Below, piece by piece: positions 7,354-15,727 of a stretch of 64,000 bases of DNA (positions are counted from its first letter, which is position 1; each line of letters starts with the position of its first letter). The position numbers were made by a program, and so were the translations under genes. The stretch spans positions 62,001 to 126,000 of the forward strand of contig NZ_JAAOHY010000004.1 in NCBI RefSeq assembly GCF_011308835.1. The letters run 5' to 3'. This DNA comes from Paracoccus xiamenensis (GTDB taxonomy: Bacteria > Pseudomonadota > Alphaproteobacteria > Rhodobacterales > Rhodobacteraceae). The notes beneath the pieces were generated by a model. The model made no database searches. It was not told the origin of the DNA and saw only the letters and a list, made by a program, of their open reading frames with translations.

Positions 7354-8265
7354 ATGCATCTAGAATTGCGTCATCTTCGCACAGTCCGGGCGATTCATGA
7401 ACAGGGCGGATTGGCGCGCGCCGCAGATATTCTGAACATCACCCAATCGGCGCTGTCCCATCAGGTCAAGGCACTGGAAGAACAGGCCGGGGTCGAGCTG
7501 TTCGTGCGCCGCGCCAAGCCGATGCGGCTGTCGCCCGCAGGGATGCGCCTGCTGCGTCTGGCCGAGCAGGTGCTGCCACTGGTCGACGCGGCCGAAGCTG
7601 AGATCAAAGGGGTTGAGGCCGGGCGCGTTGGCCAATTGCATATCGCGATGGAGTGCCACGCCTGTTTCGACTGGCTGCTGCCCGTCCTCGACCAGTTCCG
7701 CCGCACCTTCCCCGAGGTCGATCTGGACATCCGCGCCCGTCTGGCCTTCACCGCCCTGCCGGCGCTGCTGCGCGGCGAGGTCGACCTGGTCATCTCGATG
7801 GACCCCGAAGACCTGCCCGGCGTCACCTTTGAACCGCTGTTCGACTATGCCCCCACCATGGTCGTCGCCGCCAATCATCCGCTGGCCGCGCGCGGCTTTG
7901 CCCGGCCCGAGGATCTGGCCGGTGAAAGCCTGATCGTCTACCCGATGGACCGCGAAAGGCTTGACGTATTTTCAGAGTTCCTGATCCCCGCCGGGATCGA
8001 ACCGCGCGAGGTGCGGCAGGTCGAACAGACCGATGTCAGCCTGATGCTGGTGGCCGCCGGGCGCGGCGTCGCGGTGATGCCCGACTGGGTGCTGCGCCGC
8101 CATGCGGGCAACCCGGAACTGACCGCGATCCGGCTTGGCAAAGAGGGCCTGCGCCGCCGTGTCTATGCTGCGATCCGCGACAGCGACCTGCGGCTGCCTT
8201 ACATGGACCACTTCCTGCGGCTGGCGCGCACGGATACGATCCGGGCCGGGCGCGCGTCGATCTGA
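7354..8265 (+). CDS. metR: LysR-family transcriptional regulator MetR
   Basis: A 303-residue LysR-type regulator: winged helix at residues 1-65 (AARAADILNITQSALSHQVKAL recognition region, split here by the AAD and SQ contacts) and a periplasmic-binding-like effector domain from about residue 90. Its N-terminus HLELRHLRTVRAI aligns with enterobacterial MetR, and divergence from metF supports the name. MetR responds to homocysteine and activates methionine genes. I chose ATG 7354 because it gives the family's usual N-terminus; ATG 7345 adds only MSV. Neither has a clear ribosome binding site. Confidence 0.85.
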   Translation: MHLELRHLRTVRAIHEQGGLARAADILNITQSALSHQVKALEEQAGVELFVRRAKPMRLSPAGMRLLRLAEQVLPLVDAAEAEIKGVEAGRVGQLHIAMECHACFDWLLPVLDQFRRTFPEVDLDIRARLAFTALPALLRGEVDLVISMDPEDLPGVTFEPLFDYAPTMVVAANHPLAARGFARPEDLAGESLIVYPMDRERLDVFSEFLIPAGIEPREVRQVEQTDVSLMLVAAGRGVAVMPDWVLRRHAGNPELTAIRLGKEGLRRRVYAAIRDSDLRLPYMDHFLRLARTDTIRAGRASI

Positions 8266-8373
8266 CAACAGAAAAGCCCCGCAAATGCGGGCGATGGCTT
8301 CCCTTTGCGCGCCATTGCCCCTAAACCGCAGCCAAACCCGATAGCCAGAATCCCCGAATGCAGGAGCGCCGCG

Positions 8374-9162
8374 ATGCAAAGCGCCAATATGAATGTGATG
8401 ATCAAGGCCGCGCGCAAGGCCGGGCGCGGTCTGGTCAAGGACTTCCGCGAGGTCGAAAATCTTCAGGTTTCGGTCAAGGGCGCGGGCGATTTCGTCAGCC
8501 GTGCCGACCGCGAGGCCGAACGCATCATCAAGGAAGAACTGCGCGGCGCCCGCCCCACCTATGGCTGGCTGGGCGAGGAAACCGGCACCGAGGCGGGCGA
8601 AGACCCGACCCGGCGCTGGATCGTCGACCCGCTGGACGGGACGACCAACTTCCTGCACGGCCTGCCGCATTGGGCGGTCAGCATCGCGCTGGAACACAAG
8701 GGCGAGATCGTCGCGGCGGTGATCTTTGACGCGGCGAAGGATGAACTTTACAGCGCTGAAAAGGGCGGCGGTGCATGGATGAACGGCACCCGGCTGCGGG
8801 TTTCGGGACGGCGGCGGATGATCGATTCGATCTTCGCGACGGGCATTCCCTTTGGTGGTAGCGGCAAGCTGCCGGCGGCCCTGCAGGATTTTGCCCGCAT
8901 CGCGCCTGTGACTGCTGGCATCCGCCGCTTCGGTTCGGCCGCGCTGGATCTGGCCTATGTCGCGGCGGGCCGTGTCGACGGATATTGGGAGCGCGACATC
9001 AACGCCTGGGACGTTGCGGCGGGCATCCTGCTGGTCAAGGAAGCCGGCGGCTTTGTCGAGACCATCCGTGGCGACGGACCGGTCGTGGACGCTGGCAATA
9101 TCGTCTGCGCCAATGCGGCACTGTTCCCGGAATTTGCCGGGCTGGTGCGGGAACGCCCCTGA
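8374..9162 (+). CDS. suhB: inositol monophosphatase family protein
   Basis: A 262-residue Mg-dependent phosphatase of the inositol monophosphatase fold. It carries the metal-site motif DPLDGTTNFLHGLPHW (about residues 87-102), the preceding GEETG glutamate and the C-terminal WDVAAG with the last metal aspartate. Substrates may be myo-inositol-1-phosphate or related sugar phosphates; SuhB also has RNA-related roles in enterobacteria. ATG 8374 follows CAGGAG; the upstream in-frame ATG at 8305 has none. Its TGA overlaps the ybgC ATG by one base, so it is transcribed into the tol operon. Confidence 0.93.
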   Translation: MQSANMNVMIKAARKAGRGLVKDFREVENLQVSVKGAGDFVSRADREAERIIKEELRGARPTYGWLGEETGTEAGEDPTRRWIVDPLDGTTNFLHGLPHWAVSIALEHKGEIVAAVIFDAAKDELYSAEKGGGAWMNGTRLRVSGRRRMIDSIFATGIPFGGSGKLPAALQDFARIAPVTAGIRRFGSAALDLAYVAAGRVDGYWERDINAWDVAAGILLVKEAGGFVETIRGDGPVVDAGNIVCANAALFPEFAGLVRERP

Positions 9163-9551
9163 TGCATCGCTGGCCGGTTCGCGTCTATTACGAAGACACC
9201 GATCTGGCCGGGATCGTCTATTACGCCAATTACCTGCGCTTTATCGAACGCGCGCGCACCGAATGGACGCGCGATCTGGGCGTCGACCAGACCCGGCTGA
9301 AGGAAGACGAAGGCGCGGTCTTCGCCGTCCGCCGGGTCGAGGCCGACTATCTGTCGCCCGCCGTCTTCGATGACGAGTTGATCGTCACCACCGCGCCTTA
9401 CCGCATCACCCCCGCCCGGATCGAGCTGGACCAGCAGGTGCTGCGCGGCGATCAGGTGCTGTTTCGTGCCCGTGTGACGCTGGCATGCCTTGGCCCGGAC
9501 ATGCGGCCGCGGCGTTTGCCGGGTGATCTCGCGGCACTCATGCGAAGTTGA
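9162..9551 (+). CDS. ybgC: Tol-Pal-associated acyl-CoA thioesterase
   Basis: A 129-residue single hotdog-fold thioesterase. The YYEDTDLAGIVYYANYLRF segment holds the 4-hydroxybenzoyl-CoA-thioesterase-type active-site aspartate. YbgC hydrolyses acyl-CoA or acyl-ACP at the inner membrane and is classically the first gene of the tol-pal operon, as here. Its ATG overlaps the suhB stop (TGATG), a coupling arrangement. An 84-base gap to tolQ may hold a tol promoter, but I see only weak elements there. Confidence 0.94.
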   Translation: MHRWPVRVYYEDTDLAGIVYYANYLRFIERARTEWTRDLGVDQTRLKEDEGAVFAVRRVEADYLSPAVFDDELIVTTAPYRITPARIELDQQVLRGDQVLFRARVTLACLGPDMRPRRLPGDLAALMRS

Positions 9552-9635
9552 TCGCCATTTCGTTGGTCCCGGCCGGCAAATCCTGCTAAAAGCCCAGCAA
9601 AGGCCGGAAATGGCCAGCAGTTTACGGGCAGATTC

Positions 9636-10331
9636 ATGGAACAACTCGCCTCCGCAGGGCAGCAGATCGATTTTTCGCTGATCGCGCTGTTCATGCGTGC
9701 CTCGCTGATCGTGAAGATCGTGATGGTGCTTCTGATTCTCGCGTCCTTCTGGTCCTGGGCGCTGATTATCCAGAAACTTCTGAAATTTACCGCCGCCCGC
9801 GCCGATGCGTCGAAATTCGACCGCGCTTTCTGGTCGGGCGAGCCGCTGGACGATCTGTATGACCGGATCGGGCAGACCCCGCGTGGCGCGCCGGAACGGA
9901 TCTTTGCCGCCGGCATGGGCGAATGGCGCAAGTCGCAGGACGATCAGGGCGGCATGATCCCCGGCACCCAGCAGCGGATCGACCGGGCGATGAATGTCGC
10001 GATCGGGCGGGAAGAGGCGCGGCTGACGCGCGGCCTGTCCTGGCTGGCGACCATCGGCTCGACCGCGCCCTTCATCGGGCTGTTCGGCACCGTCTGGGGG
10101 ATCAAGACCGCGTTTGAACAGATCGCCATTGCGCAGGACACCTCGTTGGCCGTCGTAGCACCCGGCATTGCCGAGGCGCTGCTGGCGACTGCGCTTGGCC
10201 TGATGGCGGCGATTCCGGCGGTGATCTTCTACAACAAGTTCATCGCCGATGCCGACCGTCTGGGCGCAAGCTATGAAAACTTCGCCGACGAATTCTCGAC
10301 CATCCTGTCGCGTCAGTTGAACGAGGGCTGA
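9636..10331 (+). CDS. tolQ: Tol-Pal system proton channel subunit TolQ
   Basis: A 231-residue inner-membrane protein of the ExbB/MotA/TolQ group. Three membrane segments are visible: FSLIALFMRASLIVKIVMVL near residue 20, STAPFIGLFGTVWGIKTAF near 145, and ALLATALGLMAAIPAVIFYN near 185; the last two line the proton path with TolR. It powers outer-membrane constriction at division by energising TolA. It is followed after three bases by tolR. Confidence 0.97.
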   Translation: MEQLASAGQQIDFSLIALFMRASLIVKIVMVLLILASFWSWALIIQKLLKFTAARADASKFDRAFWSGEPLDDLYDRIGQTPRGAPERIFAAGMGEWRKSQDDQGGMIPGTQQRIDRAMNVAIGREEARLTRGLSWLATIGSTAPFIGLFGTVWGIKTAFEQIAIAQDTSLAVVAPGIAEALLATALGLMAAIPAVIFYNKFIADADRLGASYENFADEFSTILSRQLNEG

Positions 10332-10334
10332 CCG

Positions 10335-10790
10335 ATGCAGGTCCAGTCGCGCAACAGCCCGTCTTCTTCGCGCCGGGGGCGCAGCCGCCGCCAGCCGATG
10401 GCAGAAATCAACGTCACCCCTTTCGTGGACGTGATGCTGGTGCTGCTGATCATCTTCATGGTCGCGGCGCCCTTGCTGACTGTGGGCGTGCCGCTGCAAC
10501 TGCCGGAAACCGCCGCCAATGCCGTCGCCGCCGAACCCGAGGAACCGCTGACCGTTTCGGTCCCGGCGGAAGGCCCGCTGATGCTGATGGAAGACAGCGT
10601 TGATGAAGGCCAGCTGGTGCCGCGCCTGCGCGAACTGGCGCAGACCCGCGCCTCGGCCAAGATCTTCCTGCGCGCGGACGGGACGATTCCCTATGCCCGC
10701 GTGGTGCAGGTGATGGGCGCGCTGAACGCCGCCGGCTTTAACGATATCGTGCTGGTGACCGATACCGGCGGGCCGCGGATGGACGGCTGA
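10335..10790 (+). CDS. tolR: Tol-Pal system protein TolR
   Basis: A 151-residue inner-membrane protein of the ExbD/TolR family. A basic N-terminus (RRGRSRRQPMAEINVTPF) precedes one membrane helix, VDVMLVLLIIFMVAAPLL, whose aspartate is the conserved protonatable residue. The periplasmic domain follows and ends with the FNDIVLVTDTGG strand. It works with TolQ as the motor for TolA. tolA begins four bases after its stop codon. Confidence 0.96.
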   Translation: MQVQSRNSPSSSRRGRSRRQPMAEINVTPFVDVMLVLLIIFMVAAPLLTVGVPLQLPETAANAVAAEPEEPLTVSVPAEGPLMLMEDSVDEGQLVPRLRELAQTRASAKIFLRADGTIPYARVVQVMGALNAAGFNDIVLVTDTGGPRMDG

Positions 10791-10794
10791 TCCG

Positions 10795-12447
10795 ATGCTG
10801 GATCCGCTTGAACAACAGCTGCAAGGTCCCGACCGCGCCGAACGCGTGGGCATGTGGATTTCTGGCGTTGGCCATACGGTGCTGGTGCTGTGGGCCATTG
10901 TTGGCGGCGCGTTGTTTGCCGCCAGCGACAGCGCCCAGGTCGAGATGACCGAGGTCACGACGATCTCCAACCAGCAGTTCGAGGAAATGGCCGCGCGGTC
11001 GCGTGGGGCCGGTCCGGTCGGGCAGGCCGATGGCGACGCGCCGGTGCAGCCACAGGCGCCGGGCGATACCAGCGCCCCCGAAGGCCCTGAAATCGCGTTG
11101 GAAGCGCCCGAGCCGGACACCACCGCGACGGCCCTGCCGCAGCCCTCGACCACGGCCGAGCCGGTGCCCGATCTCAGCGATCTGGAAACCGCGCGGCCGA
11201 CCGTGGACGTGGCGACCATCGCGCCGGTGCCTCAGGCCCCCGACGCCGAAATTGCGCCTGATACGCCACAGACCGACGCTGCCCCCGATACCGCCACGCC
11301 GTCGCGGCCCGACCAGCCGGTCACGCCGCGCTCGGCGTTGGCGCTGGATCGCTCGCTGCCGCCGCCGGATCGCCCGGCAGACCTGCGCGAGGCGGTTCTG
11401 GCCGCGCGCGAGGCTGCCCGCGCCGAAGCAGCCGAAGCTGCCGCCGCGGAACAGGAACGTCTGGCCATCGCCGCGCAGGCCGAGGCCGACCGTCAGGCAG
11501 CCATCGCCGCCGCCGAGGCCGAACGGGAACGCGAGGCCCGCGCCGCCGCCGCCGCTGCCCGCGCCGAGGAAGAACGTGCCGCCGCCGCGCGCGAGGAAGC
11601 CGCGCGCGCCGAGGCCGCCCGGGCCGAAGCTGAACGAGCGGAGGCTGAACGGATCGAGCAGGAGCGCGCCGAGGAAGAACGCCGCGCCGAAGCGGCCCGC
11701 CGCGAGGAAGAAGCCCGTCAGGAAGCCGAGCGCCGCGCCGAAGAAGAACGACTTGCCGCCGAACGCCGCGCCGAGGAACAGCGCCGCCTGGCCCGCGAGG
11801 CGGAGGAGCGCGAGTTGGCCGATATCCGTGCCGCCGCGCAGGCAGAACTCGCGCGCCAGACTGCGCTTGCCGAACAACTTGCCGAACAGCAGCGCCTTCA
11901 GGATGCCGCCCAGAACGCGCAGGAAGCGACTCCCAGCCCGGTTGACGGCAATGCGCCAGAGGGCGAGGGCGAGGGTGGCGGCTCGGACGTTCTGACTGAT
12001 GCGCTGAACGAGGCCAGCAATGCCCCGATCGAAGCGAATGATCTGGACGATGCCCTGGCCGATGCCTTGGGCGAGACGCGGCCGTCGGAATTGCCCCCGC
12101 GTGAGGCGATAAAGATCGCCAGCGTGCCGATGACCCAGTCAGAGAAGGACGGGTTCCGCGATGCGGTGCAATCGTGCTGGAACCTCGGCGCGGTGTCGAC
12201 CGAAGTGCTGGAAACTCGCGTCGTGGTCGGCTTCACGATGGGCCGCGATGGCCGTCCCGATCCCGACAGCTTCCGCATTGTCGATGAACCCGAGGCCAGC
12301 GGTCCCCGCCAGCAGGCCTTCGAGGCAGCGCGCCGGGCGGTAATGCGTTGCGCTGGCGCGGGCTATGACCTGCCGGCCGACAAGTATAACGAATGGGACG
12401 ATGTCGAAATGACCTTTACGCCCGCAGGTGTGGAGGGGTTTGAATGA
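10795..12447 (+). CDS. tolA: cell envelope integrity protein TolA
   Basis: A 550-residue TolA-type protein with the expected three parts. A single membrane anchor lies at about residues 20-42 (HTVLVLWAIVGGALFA). An acidic Pro-rich stretch then leads to a long Ala/Glu/Arg helical rod at about 190-365, with repeated AEAERAEAER-like heptads. The C-terminal domain III spans about 446-550 (QSEKDGFRDAVQSCWN to DDVEMTFTPAG) and has two cysteines (QSCWN and MRCAG) as in TolA. It links the TolQR motor to TolB and Pal. The stop codon overlaps the next gene's ATG by four bases; that gene duplicates domain III. Confidence 0.93.
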   Translation: MLDPLEQQLQGPDRAERVGMWISGVGHTVLVLWAIVGGALFAASDSAQVEMTEVTTISNQQFEEMAARSRGAGPVGQADGDAPVQPQAPGDTSAPEGPEIALEAPEPDTTATALPQPSTTAEPVPDLSDLETARPTVDVATIAPVPQAPDAEIAPDTPQTDAAPDTATPSRPDQPVTPRSALALDRSLPPPDRPADLREAVLAAREAARAEAAEAAAAEQERLAIAAQAEADRQAAIAAAEAEREREARAAAAAARAEEERAAAAREEAARAEAARAEAERAEAERIEQERAEEERRAEAARREEEARQEAERRAEEERLAAERRAEEQRRLAREAEERELADIRAAAQAELARQTALAEQLAEQQRLQDAAQNAQEATPSPVDGNAPEGEGEGGGSDVLTDALNEASNAPIEANDLDDALADALGETRPSELPPREAIKIASVPMTQSEKDGFRDAVQSCWNLGAVSTEVLETRVVVGFTMGRDGRPDPDSFRIVDEPEASGPRQQAFEAARRAVMRCAGAGYDLPADKYNEWDDVEMTFTPAGVEGFE

Positions 12448-12797
12448 GGCTTGGCCTGGGCCTGCTGATATTTGCGCCTGCGGTGGCGCTGGCGCAGCCC
12501 GCGGCACTGTCGCCGGCAGAAAAAGCTGACTTCGTGGCTCGGGTCCAAAGCTGCTGGAACCCGCCGTCGGGGACCGACCCGACCGTCACCATCGGCTTTT
12601 CGATGGATCGCGACGGCCGTCCCGACCCCGACAGCTTCACCCTGCTGGGCGCGGCCGATCCGCAGGCTTTTGCAGCCGCGCGGCGCGCGGTGATGCTGTG
12701 CGCGGGCGGTGGCTATGATCTGCCCAAGGACCGGCACGACGCCTGGAAACGGGTCGAAATGACCTTCAACACCAACGGGACCGGAGACATGCCATGA
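12444..12797 (+). CDS. stand-alone periplasmic TolA domain III-like protein
   Basis: A 117-residue exported protein with a signal peptide at residues 1-18 (LGLGLLIFAPAVALAQ; cleavage after ALA). The rest is a paralogue of domain III of the TolA encoded just upstream. Shared blocks are VQSCWN, GFSMDRDGRPDPDSF (GFTMGRDGRPDPDSF in TolA), AARRAVMLCAGGGYDLP (AARRAVMRCAGAGYDLP) and VEMTF, with both cysteines kept. It has no membrane anchor or rod, so it would be free in the periplasm. It overlaps tolA by 4 bases (ATGA) and tolB by 4 bases, so it is firmly inside the tol operon. Possible roles are competing for, or adapting, TolB/Pal or colicin-type ligands; none is shown. Confidence 0.85.
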   Translation: MRLGLGLLIFAPAVALAQPAALSPAEKADFVARVQSCWNPPSGTDPTVTIGFSMDRDGRPDPDSFTLLGAADPQAFAAARRAVMLCAGGGYDLPKDRHDAWKRVEMTFNTNGTGDMP

Positions 12798-14110
12798 TGC
12801 GTCGCGCCGCCCTCGCGCTGCTGGCCGCCGGCCTGGTGGGACCCTTGCCCGCGCTGGCGCAGGATGCGCCGCTGCGGATCGAAATCACCGAAGGCGTGGT
12901 CCGCCCGATGCCCGTTACCCTGCGTTTCGAAGATGCCGGCGGCGCCGGTGATCTGATGACCGACATCACCGCGATCATCGCCGACGACCTGCAAGGCACC
13001 GGCCTCTTCGAGATGGCGGAACCAGAGGCCGCGCCGGTCAGCCGCTTTGACCGCACCGTCGATTATATCGGCTGGAAGGCCGCCGGGACCGAGGCGCTGA
13101 TAACCGGCCAGGTCACCGTGGATGACGACACGGTCATGCTGCGCTTTCGCTTGTTCGACGTCTTTGCCGGCCAGCCGCTGGGTGACGGGATGCAATTCGT
13201 ATCTCCGCGCGAGGGCTGGCGTCGCGCTGCCCATAAGGTCGCCGACCAGATCTATGCCCGGATCACCGGCGAGACCCCCTATTTCGACAGCCGCATCGCC
13301 TTCATCGGCGAAAGCGGTTCGGCGACCGAACGCGTCAAGCGGGTGGGGGTGATGGATTACGACGGTGCCGGGGTCAAATGGCTGACTTCCAAGGATGATC
13401 TGGTGCTGTCGCCGCGCTTCTCGCCCGATGGGCAGACGGTGCTTTATACCAGCTTTGCCAGCGGCGTGCCGCAGATCATGTCGCTGGATGTGGAGACCGT
13501 CACCTCGACCGCGCTGACCCGCGATCCCCGAGCGATGAGCTTTGCGCCGCGCTTTTCTCCCGATGGGAAATGGATCGCGTTTTCGCGTGAAAGTGGCGGC
13601 AACACCGACATCTGGATCATGGAGGTCGCAAATCCCAGCTTCGCCAAGCCGATCACGCTGGGACCGGCCATCGACACGGCACCGTCCTGGTCGCCGGACG
13701 GGCGGCATATCGTCTTTGAAAGCGACCGCTCGGGCTCGTCGCAGCTGTATACGATGCGCGCCGACGGATCGGAACCGACGCGGATTTCCTTTGGCGACGG
13801 CGGCGGCGGATATGGCGAACCGGCATGGTCGCCGCGCGGTGACCGGATCGCGTTCACCCGGCACACGAAAGAGGGTTCGGCGATCGGGGTGATGCGGCCC
13901 GACGGCTCGGGCGAGGATCTTCTGTCCGAAGGCGGGCGCGATTCCGGGCCAAGCTGGGCACCGAACGGGCGTGTGTTGATCTTCACACGCCTGAACCCCG
14001 AGGATGAGGTCTCCCACTTGCATTCTGTGGACATCACGGGGCGAAACATGCGACCAGTTGCGCTGAATGATGCGGCGTCGGACCCAGCTTGGGGTCCGCT
14101 GCTGCCCTGA
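12794..14110 (+). CDS. tolB: Tol-Pal system beta-propeller protein TolB
   Basis: A 438-residue periplasmic protein. The signal peptide is residues 1-22 (LALLAAGLVGPLPALAQ), followed by the N-terminal alpha/beta domain (ITEGVVRPMPVTLRFED) and a six-bladed propeller from about residue 190. The propeller repeats are visible as SPRFSPDG, APRFSPDGKWIAF, APSWSPDGRHIVF and PAWSPRGDRIAF. TolB shuttles between Pal and TolA. Its ATG overlaps the TolA domain III-like gene by four bases, and pal starts 22 bases after its stop codon. Confidence 0.97.
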   Translation: MMRRAALALLAAGLVGPLPALAQDAPLRIEITEGVVRPMPVTLRFEDAGGAGDLMTDITAIIADDLQGTGLFEMAEPEAAPVSRFDRTVDYIGWKAAGTEALITGQVTVDDDTVMLRFRLFDVFAGQPLGDGMQFVSPREGWRRAAHKVADQIYARITGETPYFDSRIAFIGESGSATERVKRVGVMDYDGAGVKWLTSKDDLVLSPRFSPDGQTVLYTSFASGVPQIMSLDVETVTSTALTRDPRAMSFAPRFSPDGKWIAFSRESGGNTDIWIMEVANPSFAKPITLGPAIDTAPSWSPDGRHIVFESDRSGSSQLYTMRADGSEPTRISFGDGGGGYGEPAWSPRGDRIAFTRHTKEGSAIGVMRPDGSGEDLLSEGGRDSGPSWAPNGRVLIFTRLNPEDEVSHLHSVDITGRNMRPVALNDAASDPAWGPLLP

Positions 14111-14132
14111 AAAAGGCCGAGGAAACAGTCTG

Positions 14133-14687
14133 ATGCGCGTTACCGTGACCCTGATCGCAGCCGTTCTGGCGCTGTCGGCATGCAATATGCCCAATGACAC
14201 CCCGGTGGCATCCGGGCCTGTGACCGATCCCTATACCACCGGTGCAGGCGGCGTTGCGGTTTATCGCGGCGATGTCAATCTGGCCGGAAACCGCCTGCCG
14301 GGCGCTGATACGGTTGCTGCCGGGGCCGATTTCGCCGCTGCCGGGGCCACCGTCTATTTCGCCGAGGCACAAGCCACCCTGTCCGAGGAAGCCCGCGCCA
14401 CGCTGTCGCGCCAAGCCGCCTGGCTGGCCCAGAATGCCGGCTTCACCGCCACGGTCGAAGGCCATGCCGACGAACCGGGCACCCGTGAATTCAACCTGGC
14501 ACTGGGCGCGCGTCGTGCGACCTCGGTGCAGGAATACCTGGTCGCCAAGGGGGTCGAGGCCGCCCGGATCCGCACCGTTTCCTTCGGCAAGGAACGCCCC
14601 GCGTCGATCTGCGCCTCGGAAGCTAGCTGTCTGGGCCGCAATCGCCGCGCTGTCACCATCGTCGCGCCGCCCGCGGCGGGCGTCTGA
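14133..14687 (+). CDS. pal: peptidoglycan-associated lipoprotein Pal
   Basis: A 184-residue outer-membrane lipoprotein. The lipobox LSAC places the lipidated cysteine at about residue 17 (RVTVTLIAAVLALSAC). An OmpA-like peptidoglycan-binding domain covers about residues 75-180, with GHADEPGTREFN and ALGARRA carrying the Asp and Arg that grip diaminopimelate. It anchors the outer membrane to peptidoglycan and binds TolB. ATG 14133 is chosen because it begins the signal peptide; an upstream in-frame ATG overlaps the tolB end. Its stop overlaps the cpoB start. Confidence 0.96.
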   Translation: MRVTVTLIAAVLALSACNMPNDTPVASGPVTDPYTTGAGGVAVYRGDVNLAGNRLPGADTVAAGADFAAAGATVYFAEAQATLSEEARATLSRQAAWLAQNAGFTATVEGHADEPGTREFNLALGARRATSVQEYLVAKGVEAARIRTVSFGKERPASICASEASCLGRNRRAVTIVAPPAAGV

Positions 14688-15727
14688 TGCGCAGGGCCGT
14701 CACGGCGCTTGCGCTGGCGGGGCTGACGGCCCTGCCGGTGATCGCGCAACAGGCGATCGTCCTGCCCGACGGCATCGCGGTGAATGATCCCAGCCTTGCC
14801 CAGGGGCTGGAGGCGCTGCCCTCGACCGACGACATCGCGGCCGAGGTGGCAGCGGAAAATGCCGCCGCCCGTCCGCCGGTCGATGCTGCCACGCTGGCCG
14901 ATATGCAGACCACGTTGCGCGCCGTTTCTGCCGATCTTCAGGCGCTGCGGGCCGAGCTGCTGACCTCGGGCGCGCAGGGGTTTGCGGCGGCGGGGGGCGA
15001 TTCGGCCATTGACCGCATGAACGCGATGGAAGCCCGGATTGCGACCCTGACCGAGCAGACCGAACAGCTGTCGAACCGGATCAAGCAGGTCGTGGCTGAT
15101 GGCACCAACCGCGTCGGTGACATTGAATTCCGCCTGTGCGAACTGGACCCGAACTGTGATCTGGGCGCGCTGATGACTGCCGATCTGGGCGGGCAGGGGA
15201 CGGGGATGACGCCCGCACCCGCCGGCGACCCGGTGCCCATGCCGCCTTCCGATGTCAGCGCGCAGACCCTGCCGCCGATGACCGAAACCCCGCCTACCGC
15301 CACCCCACCGACCGAGGAGGAGGCGCGCGAATTTGCCGAGATCCGCGCGTTGGTTGCGGCGCAGGACTGGGCGCAGGCCAATACCAAGCTGGACCATCTT
15401 GTCACCGCCCATGCCGGCGGTCCGCTGACCACCGAAGCACTGTATCTGCAGGGTATCGCGCGGCAGGGCGACGGCCGCGAGACCGAAGCTGCGCAGTCCT
15501 TTCTGATGGCCTTTTCTGCTGCCCCTGACGGACCGCGCGCCGCGGCAAGCCTGCTGGCGCTGTCGCAGGCGATGGCCGGGCTTGGCACGCCTGCCGATGC
15601 CTGCCCCTATCTGGGCGAACTGACGCGCCGCTTCCCCGCCTCGCCCGAGGCTGCCGATGCCGTCCCGTTGACCGAGGCCGCAGCCTGTGCCGATCTCGCC
15701 GCCGCGGATGAGGGCGGTGCGGACTGA
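14687..15727 (+). CDS. cpoB: Tol-Pal coordinator CpoB (YbgF-like)
   Basis: A 346-residue periplasmic protein. The signal peptide is residues 1-20 (TALALAGLTALPVIAQ), a coiled-coil follows at about 60-145 (MNAMEARIATLTEQTEQLSN), then a Pro/Thr-rich linker and tetratricopeptide-like repeats from about 205 (TTEALYLQGIARQ, ASLLALSQAMAGLG). CpoB links Tol-Pal to septal peptidoglycan synthesis in E. coli. Its ATG overlaps the pal stop (TGATG). The C-terminus overlaps the tilS start by up to 20 bases. Confidence 0.92.
   Translation: MRRAVTALALAGLTALPVIAQQAIVLPDGIAVNDPSLAQGLEALPSTDDIAAEVAAENAAARPPVDAATLADMQTTLRAVSADLQALRAELLTSGAQGFAAAGGDSAIDRMNAMEARIATLTEQTEQLSNRIKQVVADGTNRVGDIEFRLCELDPNCDLGALMTADLGGQGTGMTPAPAGDPVPMPPSDVSAQTLPPMTETPPTATPPTEEEAREFAEIRALVAAQDWAQANTKLDHLVTAHAGGPLTTEALYLQGIARQGDGRETEAAQSFLMAFSAAPDGPRAAASLLALSQAMAGLGTPADACPYLGELTRRFPASPEAADAVPLTEAAACADLAAADEGGAD

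Noticed and set aside
8955..11219. 754-codon open frame antisense to suhB, ybgC, tolQ, tolR and part of tolA
   Set aside because: It runs opposite genes with strong motifs, its composition is low-complexity and it has no domain; GC-rich genes often leave such open antisense frames.
11400..11900. Repetitive GCC/GAG-rich block in tolA
   Set aside because: This is the normal Ala/Glu/Arg coiled-coil rod of TolA, not a mobile or structural repeat.
15687..15707. Longer tilS start inside cpoB
   Set aside because: ATG 15708 or GTG 15717 give a more usual N-terminus; the longer form lacks a ribosome binding site.
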